Part shown: piece after piece, positions 36,201-47,100 of the stretch
Position numbering within the stretch: the stretch's first letter is position 1
How the letters are laid out: the number at the start of each line of letters is the position of its first letter
Assembly (NCBI RefSeq): GCF_018320785.1
Contig: NC_054888.1
Coordinates: 27,100,287-27,164,286 of the forward strand
From: Cheilinus undulatus
Taxonomy: Eukaryota > Chordata > Actinopteri > Labriformes > Labridae
Direction: 5' to 3'
DNA: 64,000 bases
Position numbers and translations under genes: made by a program
The notes under the pieces: model-generated
What the model saw: the letters and a program-made list of their open reading frames with translations, nothing else
Told to the model about the DNA's origin: nothing
Database searches by the model: none

Positions 36201-38238
36201 TTGGTTCAGGAAAACTTCATCGACAGAAACTGTCTCCTGGTCAGTGGTCAGCTCTGGTCTTCATCTTGCTCTCATCAGAGAAAGATCTGGATGTCTTTGA
36301 CCTGAGGAAGTACTATGCTTCTGAGGAGGCTCTCCTGAGGCTGCTGCCAGTGGTCAGAGCCTCCAAGAAAGCTGTGTATGTAAAACGTAATCATTAATAC
36401 TTTCTAAGCCTGTCACTGTCTGAATAAATAACTGTTAACTAGCTTTCTTACTGCTGTCTCTCCAGGCTGAGTGGATGTAATCTCTCAGAAGAAAGCTGTA
36501 AAGCTCTGTCATCAGTCATCAGCTCCCAGTCCTCCAATCTGAGGGAGCTGGACCTGAGTAACAACGACCTGCAGGACTCAGGAGTGGAGATCTTGTCTGA
36601 GGGACTGGGGAGTCCAAACTGTTTACTGGAAACCCTCAGGTCAGAGCCCCACTCTTGGTGTTTCTTCTTCTCTTGTGGGTCTTTTCTTATTCAAACATGA
36701 TCCGCTATGTTTGTTGTTCGGTGTCTTTTTTAGGCTGTCAGGCTGTCTGATCAGTGATGATGCGTGTTCCTTTCTGGCGGCAACTCTGACGTCCAACCCC
36801 TCCCACCTGAGAGAACTAGATCTGAGCTACAACCACCTGAGTGAATCAGGAGTGGAGCAGCTGTCACAGAAACGAGAGGATCCACGCTGGAGACTGGACA
36901 CTCTCAGGTATGTAGAGGCCTGCTGCAATCAGGAACATCAGTCTGGTTAGAAAATAAGCGCTGAAGAACTTAGAGTAAACGCCACTGCAGCTTCTCTCAC
37001 CTTTCTGAGTCCAGTAACCCGTGACTTACCAACCACTGACTGGGTGACAAGGTTGACTTGCTCCACCTGATAATGAGCCTTAAATGACTGAATGAATGCA
37101 TGATTGTAAGTCAAGCCCACTGAGTAGCACTCAGGCATGATGGGGGAGGCTCTTCCTGAGTCTCAGGATGTGTGGCCTGCCGTCGGCAAACAATCCATTG
37201 CTGAGGTGGATCACCCTCGCTGGAAAGACCAGACTCCATCTTCAGCATATCAGCAGGTCAACCCAGACATCCCTCTTCCCCGAAACGTTTTCCAGTTCCT
37301 CCTGAGGGATTCCCAGGCATTCCCAGGCCAGATGGAATACATAGTCCCTCCAGCGAGTTCTGGGTCTGCCTCAGGGTCTTCTCCCATGCCCAGAAGTCCT
37401 GTCCTGTGTCGTGTTACGTAGGATATCAGCTGGCTAAGATCTGAAAGAGTTTAACTTGATGTGTCTGAACCCTCTTCTCCATCCAGGTTGGAGCCTGCTG
37501 GAGTCCAGTGGTTGAGACCAGGTCTAAGGAAATGTAAGTGTGTTTTAATCTGATTCATGATGATAAAGTGGATCAGTAATAGTCGTACTTAAAGCCTAGG
37601 CATTCAGACTAATCAGTGACCAAAATATGAGTGTGTAACTGCTGCTGATCTCTTCATCAGATTCTTGTGAACTCCAGCTCGACCCAAACACCATGTACAG
37701 ACAGATCCAACTGTCCGACAACAACAGGAAGATGACCTATGTGGAGGAGGACCAGCCGTATCCTGATCATCCAGACAGGTTTGAGGAGTGGCGTCAGGTG
37801 CTGTGTAGAGATGGTCTGACTGGTCGCTGTTACTGGGAGGCGGACTGCCTCGGATACGTGGATGTGTCGGTGAGTTACAGAGGAATCAGCAGGAGAGGAA
37901 ACAGAGACGACTGTTCGTTTGGAAGGAACGATCAGTCCTGGAGTCTCCACTGCACCAGTGATGGTCGCTTTTGTGTGTGGCACAACAACAAAGGAACCAT
38001 CTCCTACTCCTCCGCCTCCCTGGCCTCATCCGCCCCCTTCCACTCCTTAGGCCCGGTCTCTAACAGAGTAGCCGTGTATGTGGACCATCCTGCTGGCATC
38101 TTGTCCTTCTACATCGTCTCCTCTGACACACTGGTCCACATCCACACCTTCAACACCACATTCACTGAGCCGGTCTATCCTGGGTTTAGTTTTGGGTTCA
38201 GTCTTCCTGGTTCATCAATGTCTCTGTGTTCCCTGTAG
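33294..38238 (+). CDS. NLR gene B: N-terminally reduced FISNA-NACHT-LRR-B30.2 receptor
   Basis: Coding exons 33294-33334, 34603-36375, 36466-36639, 36734-36907, 37487-37533 and 37661-38238 total 2787 nt, in frame, 928 residues. The first exon ([13 protein letters not shown], phase 2) joins the linker of the second exon directly; no cassette exon is visible in intron 33335-34602. The helical domain exon and the first half of FISNA are missing because of a deletion that fused linker exon, a scrap of intron and the NACHT exon in one frame. Walker A is at residues 112-119. NACHT, HD2, two full LRR exons and B30.2 are intact, so the product could still bind nucleotide and ligand while lacking an N-terminal effector part. 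That suggests a decoy or a regulatory receptor, but this is inference. A pseudogene is not favoured because every frame is open. Confidence 0.83.
33335..34602 (+). other. Intron 1 of the gene B coding region
   Basis: No cassette exon can be found: acceptor-like sites (for example TTTCCAG at about 34243) lead to early stops in phase. It contains a palindromic GACTCAGTCCTGAGTC near 33450, typical of fish repeat debris, and GATCCATATCGGATTATC near 34120. Nothing else is recognised. Confidence 0.5.
34603..36375 (+). CDS. Gene B fused linker-FISNA-NACHT exon
   Basis: 34603-34681 is the linker exon ([18 protein letters not shown]) found as a separate exon in gene C at 59897-59975. Where gene C has donor GTAAGT, gene B has GTGTGT and reads on through about 37 nt related to the start of the intron ([12 protein letters not shown]). 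It then enters the middle of FISNA at [12 protein letters not shown]. Relative to gene C about 1.9 kb is missing, including the 223-nt helical exon. The frame stays open and in phase. Walker A is at 34895-34918. Local differences from A and C include [10 protein letters not shown] and [14 protein letters not shown]. Confidence 0.85.
36466..36907 (+). CDS. Gene B two LRR exons
   Basis: Exons 36466-36639 and 36734-36907 are each exactly 174 nt, phase 2 to 2. The first is nearly identical to that of A and C ([24 protein letters not shown]). The second ([31 protein letters not shown], ending [10 protein letters not shown]) is a full-length repeat, unlike gene A. The intervening intron differs from the A/C version, so the A/C resemblance stops here. 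Intron 36908-37486 shows nothing recognisable. Confidence 0.9.
37487..38238 (+). CDS. Gene B linker exon and PRY-SPRY (B30.2) exon
   Basis: Exon 37487-37533 ([14 protein letters not shown]) and last exon 37661-38238. The latter encodes [54 protein letters not shown] and [12 protein letters not shown], ending SLCSL and a TAG stop. It keeps the family LDPNT motif that gene A has changed to LDLNT. A three-codon loss (no TGK after the SSDT turn) shortens one loop relative to gene A. Confidence 0.92.
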
Positions 38239-38331
38239 GAGGACCGTCCCAAAGCTAAGCAGGACAGCCAACTGTATGTAAAGACTGACCACACGTTTCC
38301 ACCTTCTTCTAGAAGCTCAGACTCAGACTGG

Positions 38332-38929
38332 AGGGGGCACAGAGTCCTGGAGTGATGGGGGGTGGGGGGCACAGAGTCCTGGAGTGATGGGGGGCACAGA
38401 GTCCTGGAGTGATGGGGGGGTGGACGGGGGCACAGAGTCCTGGAGTGATGGGGGGGCGGTGGGGGGCACAGAGTCCTGGAGTGATGGGGGTGGGGGCACA
38501 GAGTCCTGGAGTGATGGGGGCACAGAGTCCTGGAGTGATGGGGTGGACGGGGCACAGAGTCCTGGAGTGATGGGGGGGAGGTGGGGGGCACAGAGTCCTG
38601 GAGTGATGGGGGGGCGGACCGGGGCACAGAGTCCTGGAGTGATGGGGGGGAGGTGGGGGGCACAGAGTCCTGGAGTGATGGGGGGGCGGACGGGGGCACA
38701 GAGTCCTGGAGTGATGGGGGGGAGGTGGGGGGCACAGAGTCCTGGAGTGATGGGGGGGCAGACGGGGGCACAGAGTCCTGGAGTGATGGGGGGTGGGGGG
38801 CACAGAGTCCTGGAGTGATGGGGGGGCAGACGGGGGCACAGAGTCCTGGAGTGATGGGGGGGCAGACGGGGGCACAGAGTCCTGGAGTGATGGGGGGGCA
38901 GACGGGGGCACAGAGTCCTGGAGTGATGG
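38332..38929. repeat. G-rich minisatellite in gene B 3' UTR, about 18 copies
   Basis: About 18 units of 25-38 bp share CACAGAGTCCTGGAGTGATG followed by a run of 5-8 G and a variable GGTGGGGGG, CGGACGGGGG or CAGACGGGGG spacer. It starts about 95 nt after the gene B stop codon, so it is probably in the 3' UTR. Each unit has two or more G-runs, so G-quadruplex formation in DNA or RNA is plausible. Open frames on both strands are by-products of the repeat. Confidence 0.95.
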
Positions 38930-40899
38930 CTGGAGTCTGGAGATGTAGAACGTAGATTTGATGGATCTGAGCAGTGATGGAGTAGCCGTCATCCAGAGAA
39001 AGTCTAAATATTCACAGCAGTGCCTTGGACGCCACAAAAACACGTTCTTTCTTCTTCCGGCTCTGCTGCATGGCGGATGTTTGTCTGTTGGCGAATGAAC
39101 AGAACTAAAGTATGTCTGGATGTCGTCAGCGTAGCGGTGGAAGCTCAGACTGTAGTGGCAGCGATCTGACTGAGGCGGAGCCTGTCGATAACGGAGGTCA
39201 GGTGGAGACCGCTTCCTGTCGGAGGTTGACCTGAAGGTTTCAGACGGTTGAGGAGGAGTGTGAGGGAGACTGTGTCGGAGGCTGAGGGTTGATTTGCAAA
39301 GTTGAAGCTAATCAGTGTACTTACTGTCACAGATGAAGAAATTCAGTGGTGTTTTGTATGAATGTGATATTCCTGTCTTTATTATTTCTAATATTAAATT
39401 ACTGAGAGTGTAAATCAGGATTCTGAGTCTTAGTGAGAGGAATATGGATGCTTTTATGTTAGAAATATTCAACTAAAATTACATCCTGCATCCAAAGCTG
39501 AGGTCCTGGTGTGTTCCTGTTTATAAAACCATCAGAGAGTTGGACTCCAGAGACTCCTGCTGAACTGAGGTCAATGTTAGGACAATGGTTCCCAACCAGG
39601 GGTCCGGGTACCCCTAAGGAGCGCCAAAGATCTGGGGGGGCACACCCTGTCTCCTATGGCTGTAGACGTGCATACAGTTGTTTTATTTTTATTTTTGCTT
39701 CTTTTGTTTAATCACGGTTAGACTCCTGAACTACAAGAGCACGTTAAAGCCAGCCTAAAATATTAAAAAAATAAATAAGAAAGGATAATCTGGGACTTTT
39801 TGAACTAAGAAGTCACATTTTTGTAGGATTATTGTATATTATAAAGTTAAATATTTACAGGAAAACAAACTTAAAATTTCAGGGTTTTAAAAAAATGAAA
39901 ATGACAGAAGAAAAACCCTGAAAATTCTTGAGTTTTGACATTAGAAAATAAAATTTAAACAACATCGTAAAGTCAAAAATGTACAAGAACCTGGAATAAC
40001 CCGGGTTCAGACCAGTTCTCTCTGATTTATCACCAGAATGACAGAGTTTATTTACCCGGCCACAAACAGACCTACGCCCTGTGACGGGAGGTGACTGTCC
40101 GACTGTGTCCATGATGGTCGTCATGTGGTGGAGCAGCAGCCAATCACGTGGCAGAACACGAGCTAACAGAGTAGACCTAGGATGAGTGAAACCAGACTGA
40201 AAACACTGGTTTTATTTAGGATTTTTTTACTTCATAATCTCAGAAATTCTACATTTTTGTTAATGTACCTTTAAAACATTTTAATTGAAACATTTGTTTT
40301 TATTTTTTCTGATAAATTACTGACTTTTGAAACTGAAGAATTTCAGGGTTATTTTCTTTAAAATGAACATATAATCTTCCTTTTCTTTAATGTGGCGCTG
40401 ATACACCGTCATTATAGTGGTCAATTCATCAGTGTTTGAGTAACAGCGCATGGGGGGGCGGGGCCTAAGGACAAAGGTTGGTAAACCCTCTGACCCTTGA
40501 CCTGTTGGAAGTCTGTTATCATCTAAACCCAACAACACCAGCAGCTGGACTCAGACTTTTTACCACGCGTTTTAGGCCAAAATACTCCAAATATGGTCGC
40601 TTGGATTCTGGGTCCAGTCCTGACCTCTGACCTCGTCAGCTCACTTATTCATTGATTAAATCTGTTCCTGCTGTAGATCATCCTGTTGTTGTAATTTCCT
40701 CTCACTGACTCAGAGTTTGGTTGTTAACGTTAGTCTACTCTGCTCTAATGTTTCTCTATTACCACCTGATTCCTCTTTAATAAAAACCACAGCTGAAGCC
40801 TCCCTCCTGTTTTTATGTCGGTATTTTTCTGTCATATTTAGGGGGAAATGTTGATCCACACCTTCACAGAAATATATGAGAAAGACAGTCACAATCATG
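38930..40899. other. Intergenic sequence after gene B
   Basis: No gene is supported. ATTAAA at 39393-39398 is a weak candidate poly(A) signal for gene B. 39583-40492 has ends (CAATGGTTCCCAACCAGG and AAGGTTGGTAAACCCTCTG) that resemble hAT-type termini, but no target duplication was found. The remainder is AT-rich without recognisable content. Confidence 0.45.
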
Positions 40900-43162
40900 T
40901 GTTTAAGGCAAAAGGATGACTTAAAATTTGAAATGGTGCACCTAAAATATCTAAATGTGAGATAAAGGTCGAAATAAGGAGTTGAAAAGGTCAAACTATT
41001 AGATAAAAAGCCAAAATTATACATTGAAAAGGTCAAACAATTAGATAATAAATCGAAATTATACACCGTAAAGGTCAAACTATGAGTTAAAAACAAATAA
41101 AATAAATTGACGGCGAAAAAATGAAACAAAAAGTCAGAATAATACATTGAAAATGGGCAAAATATGAAAAAGAAGTCAAAATAATGAATGTAAAAGGTTA
41201 AAATATGAAATAAAAGTCTAAATAATGAATGTAAAAGGTTAAAATATGAAATAAAAGTCCAAATAATGAATGTAAAAGGTTAAAATATGAAATAAAAGTC
41301 CAAATTATGAATGTAAAAGGTTAAAATGTGAAATAAAAGTCTAAATAATGAATGTAAAAGGTTAAAATATGAAATAAAAGTCCAAATAATGAATGTAAAA
41401 GGTTAAAATATGAAATAAAAGTCCAAATAATTAATGTAAAAGGTTAAAATATGAAATAAAAGTCCAAATTATTAATGTAAAAAGTTAAAATATGAAATAA
41501 AAGTCTAAATAATGAATGTAAAAGATTAAAATATGAAATAAAAGTCCAAATAATGAATGTAAAAGGTTAAAATATGAAATAAAAGTCCAAATAATGAATG
41601 TAAAAGGTTAAAATATGAAATAAAAGTCCAAATAATTAATGTAAAAGGTTAAAATATGAAATAGAAGTCAAAATAATTAATGTAAAAGGTTAAAATATGA
41701 AATAAAAGTCCAAATAATTAATGTAAAAAGTTAAAATATGAAATAAAAGTCCAAATAATGAATGTAAAGGTTAAAATATGAAATAAAAGTCCAAATAATG
41801 AATGTAAAAGGTTAAAATATGAAATAAAAGTCCAAATAATGAATGTAAAAGGTTACAATATGAAATAAAAGTCTAAATAATGAATGCAAAAGGTTAAAAT
41901 ATGAAATAAAAGTCCAAATAATGAATGTAAAAGGTTTAAATATGAAATAAAAGTCCAAATAATGAATGTAAAAGGTTAAAATATGAAATAAAAGTCCAAA
42001 TAATTAATGTAAAAGGTTAAAATATGAAATAAAAGTCTAAATAATGAATGTAAAAGGTTAAAATATGAAATAAAAGTCCAAATAATTAATGTAAAAGGTT
42101 AAAATATGAAATAAAAGTCCAAATAATGAATATAAAAGGTTAAAATATGAAATAAAAGTCTAAATAATTAATGTAAAAGGTTAAAATATGAAATAAAAGT
42201 CCAAATAATTAATGTAAAAGGTTAAAATATGAAATAAAAGTCCAAATAATTAATGTAAAAGGTTAAAATATGAAATAAAAGTCCAAATAATTAATGTAAA
42301 AGGTTAAAATATGAAATAAAAGTCTAAATAATGAATGTAAAAGGTTAAGATATGAAATAAAAGTCAGAATAATTAATGTAAAAGGTTAAAATATGAAATA
42401 AAAGTCTAAATAATGAATGTAAAAGGCTAAAATATGAAATAAAAGTCTAAATAATGAATGTAAAAGGTTACAATATGAAATAAAAGTCTAAATAATGAAT
42501 GTAAAAGGCTAAAATATGAAATAAAAGTCTAAATAATGAATGTAAAAGGCTAAAATGTGAAATGAAAGTCTAAATAATGAATGTAAAAGGCTAAAATGTG
42601 AAATAAAAGTCTAAATAATGAATGTAAAAGGCTAAAATGTGAAATAAAAGTCTAAATAATGAATGTAAAAGGCTAAAATGTGAAATAAAAGTCTAAATAA
42701 TGAATGTAAAAGGCTAAAATGTGAAATAAAAGTCTAAATAATGAATGTAAAAGGCTAAAATATGAAATAAAAGTCTAAATAATGAATGTAAAAGGCTAAA
42801 ATGTGAAATAAAAGTCTAAATAATGAATGTAAAAGGTTAAAATATGAAATAAAAGTCTAAATAATGAATGTAAAAGGCTAAAATGTGAAATAAAAGTCCA
42901 CAGAATAGATTGAAGTTATAATTGTCCCATGAAAAATGAAAATATGAAATGAAAAGACAAATTAACTTCTTTTTCTCTGATTATTTTTACTCTTCATTCC
43001 TATGAATGAAGGATGATAACATCAGGGTTACCTTTACATTTTTAAACTGGAGGAAATCTGCTGACCTCATATTTTAGGGCCAGTTATAATAATAGGATAT
43101 GACCGGGTGTAACTGTACCACGGGCCGGATTTGGCCCACGGGCCATGAGTTTGACACCCGTG
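40900..43162 (-). mobile_element. hAT-like non-autonomous element containing the 41-bp array
   Basis: On the minus strand the element starts at 43162 with CACGGGTGTCAAACTCATGG, then CCCGTGGGCCAAATCCGGCC. Subterminal sequence (AGGAATGAAGAGTAAAAATA, TTAATTTGTCTTTTCATTTC) matches the copy at 50850-52105 in the opposite orientation. The interior is an expanded 41-bp array. The far end is not recognised, so the left boundary is approximate. Confidence 0.55.
41155..42900. repeat. 41-bp minisatellite, about 42 copies
   Basis: Tandem units of 41 bp: GAAATAAAAGTCYAAATAAT then KAATGTAAAAGGTTAAAATAT. The right part is dominated by a GGCTAAAATGTG variant, the left by GGTTAAAATATG, indicating block-wise spread. 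More diverged relatives of the unit occur at 40915-41154. Most units carry AATAAA on the + strand. Confidence 0.95.
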
Positions 43163-43285
43163 GTTTAACCTGATCCGGTTCTGCTGGTCCCAGATGAGGG
43201 AGGAACTAAGAGTTCAGGTTTCAGGAGGTTAAATACTGTCAGTCATACTAAGGATTATTCATTTGTTTAACATTGAAGGATCCGA

Positions 43286-43641
43286 ACACTAGAGGGCGCC
43301 ACTCCGCCGTCAGTGAGGAGAAATGCTGCTGGAATAAGAGCCCCTCTATGCATCCATGCCCGGGCTTTCTGCCCTGCGCTCTGCCTGCCAGGCTGCAGCC
43401 GTGTGCCAGCTCGCTGTTTAGTTCTGTTTTACAGTTTAAGAGGAAGACTGCTGATGAAGCGGGGCTGCCTGTCTGAGCAGAAACCACCACATGTAGAGAA
43501 AATGAGTCGTAAACACAGAGAACAGGCAGAGGAAGTGATTCTAATCAGGCGCCCTCTCTGGGTGTGACTTCCTCTGAAGTTTGGTTCCACTCTCCCCCAG
43601 GCTGTGGCGCAGAGTTTCTCCCTCTGAGGCTCCATCTGAAG
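43286..43641 (+). promoter_or_regulatory. Candidate promoter and untranslated first exon of gene C
   Basis: A GC-richer segment related to 16226-16600, with GGGCGCCACTCCGCCGTCA, CCCTGCGCTCTGCCTGCCAG, then GTGGCGCAGAGTTTCTCC and a donor-like GAAG|GTAAAAT at 43641/43642. An ETS-like ACTTCCT and AAGTTTGGTTCCAC stand where the 16.5-kb copy has ATTTCCGG and AGTTTAGTTTCGC. The segment precedes the 23-bp array and gene C. Assignment as first exon is inference from position and conservation. Confidence 0.4.
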
Positions 43642-44127
43642 GTAAAATAACCTTTTTAAAGGTTTTTAACCGCGCTTTCCTCCTGAATACTACAGTATGG
43701 CTGATAATGACGGAGGGAGCAGTCAAACTCCGGGGCTTACACCGTCGCAGGGTTCTCTGCTTCACGGGAACTCGACGGCAGGAACCTCGGAGCCATGGCG
43801 GTTGTTTATCTACCGTAGTCAGGGACAAGACTGGATCCTGGTCTACAGGATTCAGAGACAAGACTGGGTCCTGGTCTAGAGGATTCAGGGGCATTTTCAG
43901 TGTTAAACCCGGGTTTCTAACGAGGTCCAGTTTAGCTAACCCTGACTAACTTTAACTGGACTAAATGTAAACAGAGACAAAGGCCAGGCTGTCTCAGGGT
44001 TGGGGAGTCACGGGGCATCATGGGAGCTGAACCGGATCAGAGTTTATGTAACATGTGAACAGGAAACCCCCGGAACCGGTTTACCTTCAGAGAAAGGTAG
44101 AGACTAGCAGGACACCTCAGAGAGCTG
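43642..44127. other. GC-richer flank between the candidate first exon and the 23-bp array
   Basis: No supported gene. Two tandem copies of a CAAGACTGGRTCCTGGTCTA unit occur at about 43827-43880. A short open frame from 43697 has no recognisable product. Confidence 0.4.
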
Positions 44128-47100
44128 ATAAACCAGTGTAAATATATGTAATAAACCAGTGTAAATATATGTAATAAACCAGTGTAAATATATTTAATAA
44201 ACCAGTGTAAATATATTTAATAAACCAGTGTAAATATATTTAATAAACCAGTGTAAATATATTAAATAAACCAGTGTAAATATATTAAATAAACCAGTGT
44301 AAATATATTTAATAAACCAGTGTAAATATATTTAATAAACCAGTGTAAATATATTTAATAAACAAGTGTAAATATATGTAATAAACCAGTGTAAATATAT
44401 TTAATAAACCAGTGTAAATATATTTAATAAACCAGTGTAAATATATTTAATAAACCAGTGTAAATATATTTAATAAACCAGTGTAAATATATTTAATAAA
44501 CCAGTGTAAATATATTTAATAAACCAGTGTAAATATATTAAATAAACCAGTGTAAATATATTTAATAAACCAGTGTAAATATATTTAATAAACCAGTGTA
44601 AATATATTTAATAAACAAGTGTAAATATATGTAATAAACCAGTGTAAATATATTTAATAAACCAGTGTAAATATATTTAATAAACCAGTGTAAATATATT
44701 TAATAAACCAGTGTAAATATATTTAATAAACAAGTGTAAATATATGTAATAAACCAGTGTAAATATATTTAATAAACAAGTGTAAATATATGTAATAAAC
44801 CAGTGTAAATATATTTAATAAACCAGTGTAAATATATTTAATAAACCAGTGTAAATATATTTAATAAACCAGTGTAAATATATTTAATAAACAAGTGTAA
44901 ATATATGTAATAAACCAGTGTAAATATATTTAATAAACAAGTGTAAATATATTTAATAAACAAGTGTAAATATATTTAATAAACCAGTGTAAATATATTT
45001 AATAAACCAGTGTAAATATATTTAATAAACCAGTGTAAATATATTTAATAAACAAGTGTAAATATATTAAATAAACCAGTGTAAATATATTTAATAAACC
45101 AGTGTAAATACATTAATTAAACAAGTGTAAATATATTTAATAAACCAGTGTAAATATATTTAATAAACCAGTGTAAATATATTTAATAAACCAGTGTAAA
45201 TATATTTAATAAACCAGTGTAAATATATTTAATAAACAAGTGTAAATATATTAAATAAACCAGTGTAAATATATTTAATAAACCAGTGTAAATATATTAA
45301 ATAAACCAGTGTAAATATATTTAATAAACCAGTGTAAATATATTTAATAAACCAGTGTAAATATATTTAATAAACCAGTGTAAATATATTTAATAAACCA
45401 GTGTCAATATAATTAATAAACCAGTTTAAATATATTTAATAAACCAGTGTCAATATTTTTAATAAACCAGTGTAAATATTTTCAATAAACCAGTGTAAAT
45501 ATATTTAATAAACCAGTGTAAGAATATTAAATAAACCAGTGTAAATATATTAAATAAACCAGTGTAAATATATTTAATAAACCAGTGTAAATATATTTAA
45601 TAAACCAGTGTAAATATATTTAATAAACCAGTGTCAATATAATTAATAAACAAGTGTAAATATATTTAATAAACCAGTGTAAATATATTTAATAAACCAG
45701 TGTCAATATAATTAATAAACCAGTTTAAATATATTAAATAAACCAGTGTCAATATATTAAATAAACCAGTGTAAAAATATTTAATAAACCAGTGTAAATA
45801 TATTAAATAAACCAGTGTAAATATATTAAATAAACCAGTGTAAAAATATTTAATAAACCAGTGTAAATATATTAAATAAACCAGTGTAAATATATTTAAT
45901 AAACCAGTGTAAATATATTAAATAAACCAGTGTAAATATATTTAATAAACCAGTGTAAATATATTAAATAAACCAGTGTAAATATATTAAATATACCAGT
46001 GTAAATATATTAAATAAACCAGTGTAAATATATTAAATAAACCAGTGTAAATATATTAAATATACCAGTGTAAATATATTAAATAAACCAGTGTAAATAT
46101 ATTAAATAAACCAGTGTAAATATATTAAATAAACCAGTGTAAATATATTAAATAAACCAGTGTAAATATATTAAATAAACCAGTGTAAATATATTTAATA
46201 AACCAGTGTAAATATATTAAATAAACCAGTGTAAATATATTAAATAAACCAGTGTAAATATATTAAATAAACCAGTGTAAATATAATTAATAAACAAGTG
46301 TAAATATATTTAATAAACAAGTGTCAATATATTTAATAAACCAGTGTCAATATTTTTAATAAACCAGTGTAAATATTTTCAATAAACCAGTGTTAATATA
46401 TTTAATAAACCAGTGTAAATATATTAAATAAACCAGTGTATATATATTGAATAAACCAGTGTCAATATATTTAATAAACCAGTTTCAATATATTTAATAA
46501 ACCAGTGTATATATATTGAATAAACCAGTGTAAATATATTGAATAAACCAGTGTCAATATATTTAATAAACCAGTTTCAATATATTTAATAAACCAGTGT
46601 CAATATATTTAATAAACCAGTGTAAATATATTTAATAAACCAGTGTAAATATATTAAATAAACCAGTGTAAATATATTAAATAAACCAGTGTAAAAATAT
46701 TTAATAAACCAGTGTAAATATATTAAATAAACCAGTTTCAATATATTTAATAAACCAGTGTCAATATATTTAATAAACCAGTGTAAATATATTGAATAAA
46801 CCAGTGTCAATATATTTAATAAACCAGTTTCAATATATTTAATAAACCAGTGTCAATATATTTAATAAACCAGTGTAAATATATTTAATAAACCAGTGTA
46901 AATATATTTAATAAACCAGTTTCAATATATTTAATAAAACAGTTTAAATATTTAATAATAGTGTAAATATACCAATAAACCAGTGTAAATATATTTAATA
47001 AACCAGTGTAAATATATTAAATAAACCAGTGTAAATATATTTAATAAACCAGTGTAAATATATTAAATAAACCAGTGTAAATATATTTAATAAACCAGTG

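Noticed and set aside
38309-39043. Open frames on both strands through the G-rich minisatellite
   Set aside because: Repeat-derived proline/serine or glycine-rich frames in the gene B 3' flank, with no domain or splice context.
39583-40492. Possible complete hAT element with CAATGGTTCCCAACC and GGTTGGTAAACCCTCTG ends
   Set aside because: The flanking octamers (TGTTAGGA, ACCCTTGA) do not match and the termini are only loosely inverted, so it is noted as debris, not called as an element.
40710-41147. 145-residue minus-strand frame
   Set aside because: Phe/Leu/Thr-rich low-complexity translation of diverged 41-bp-type repeats.
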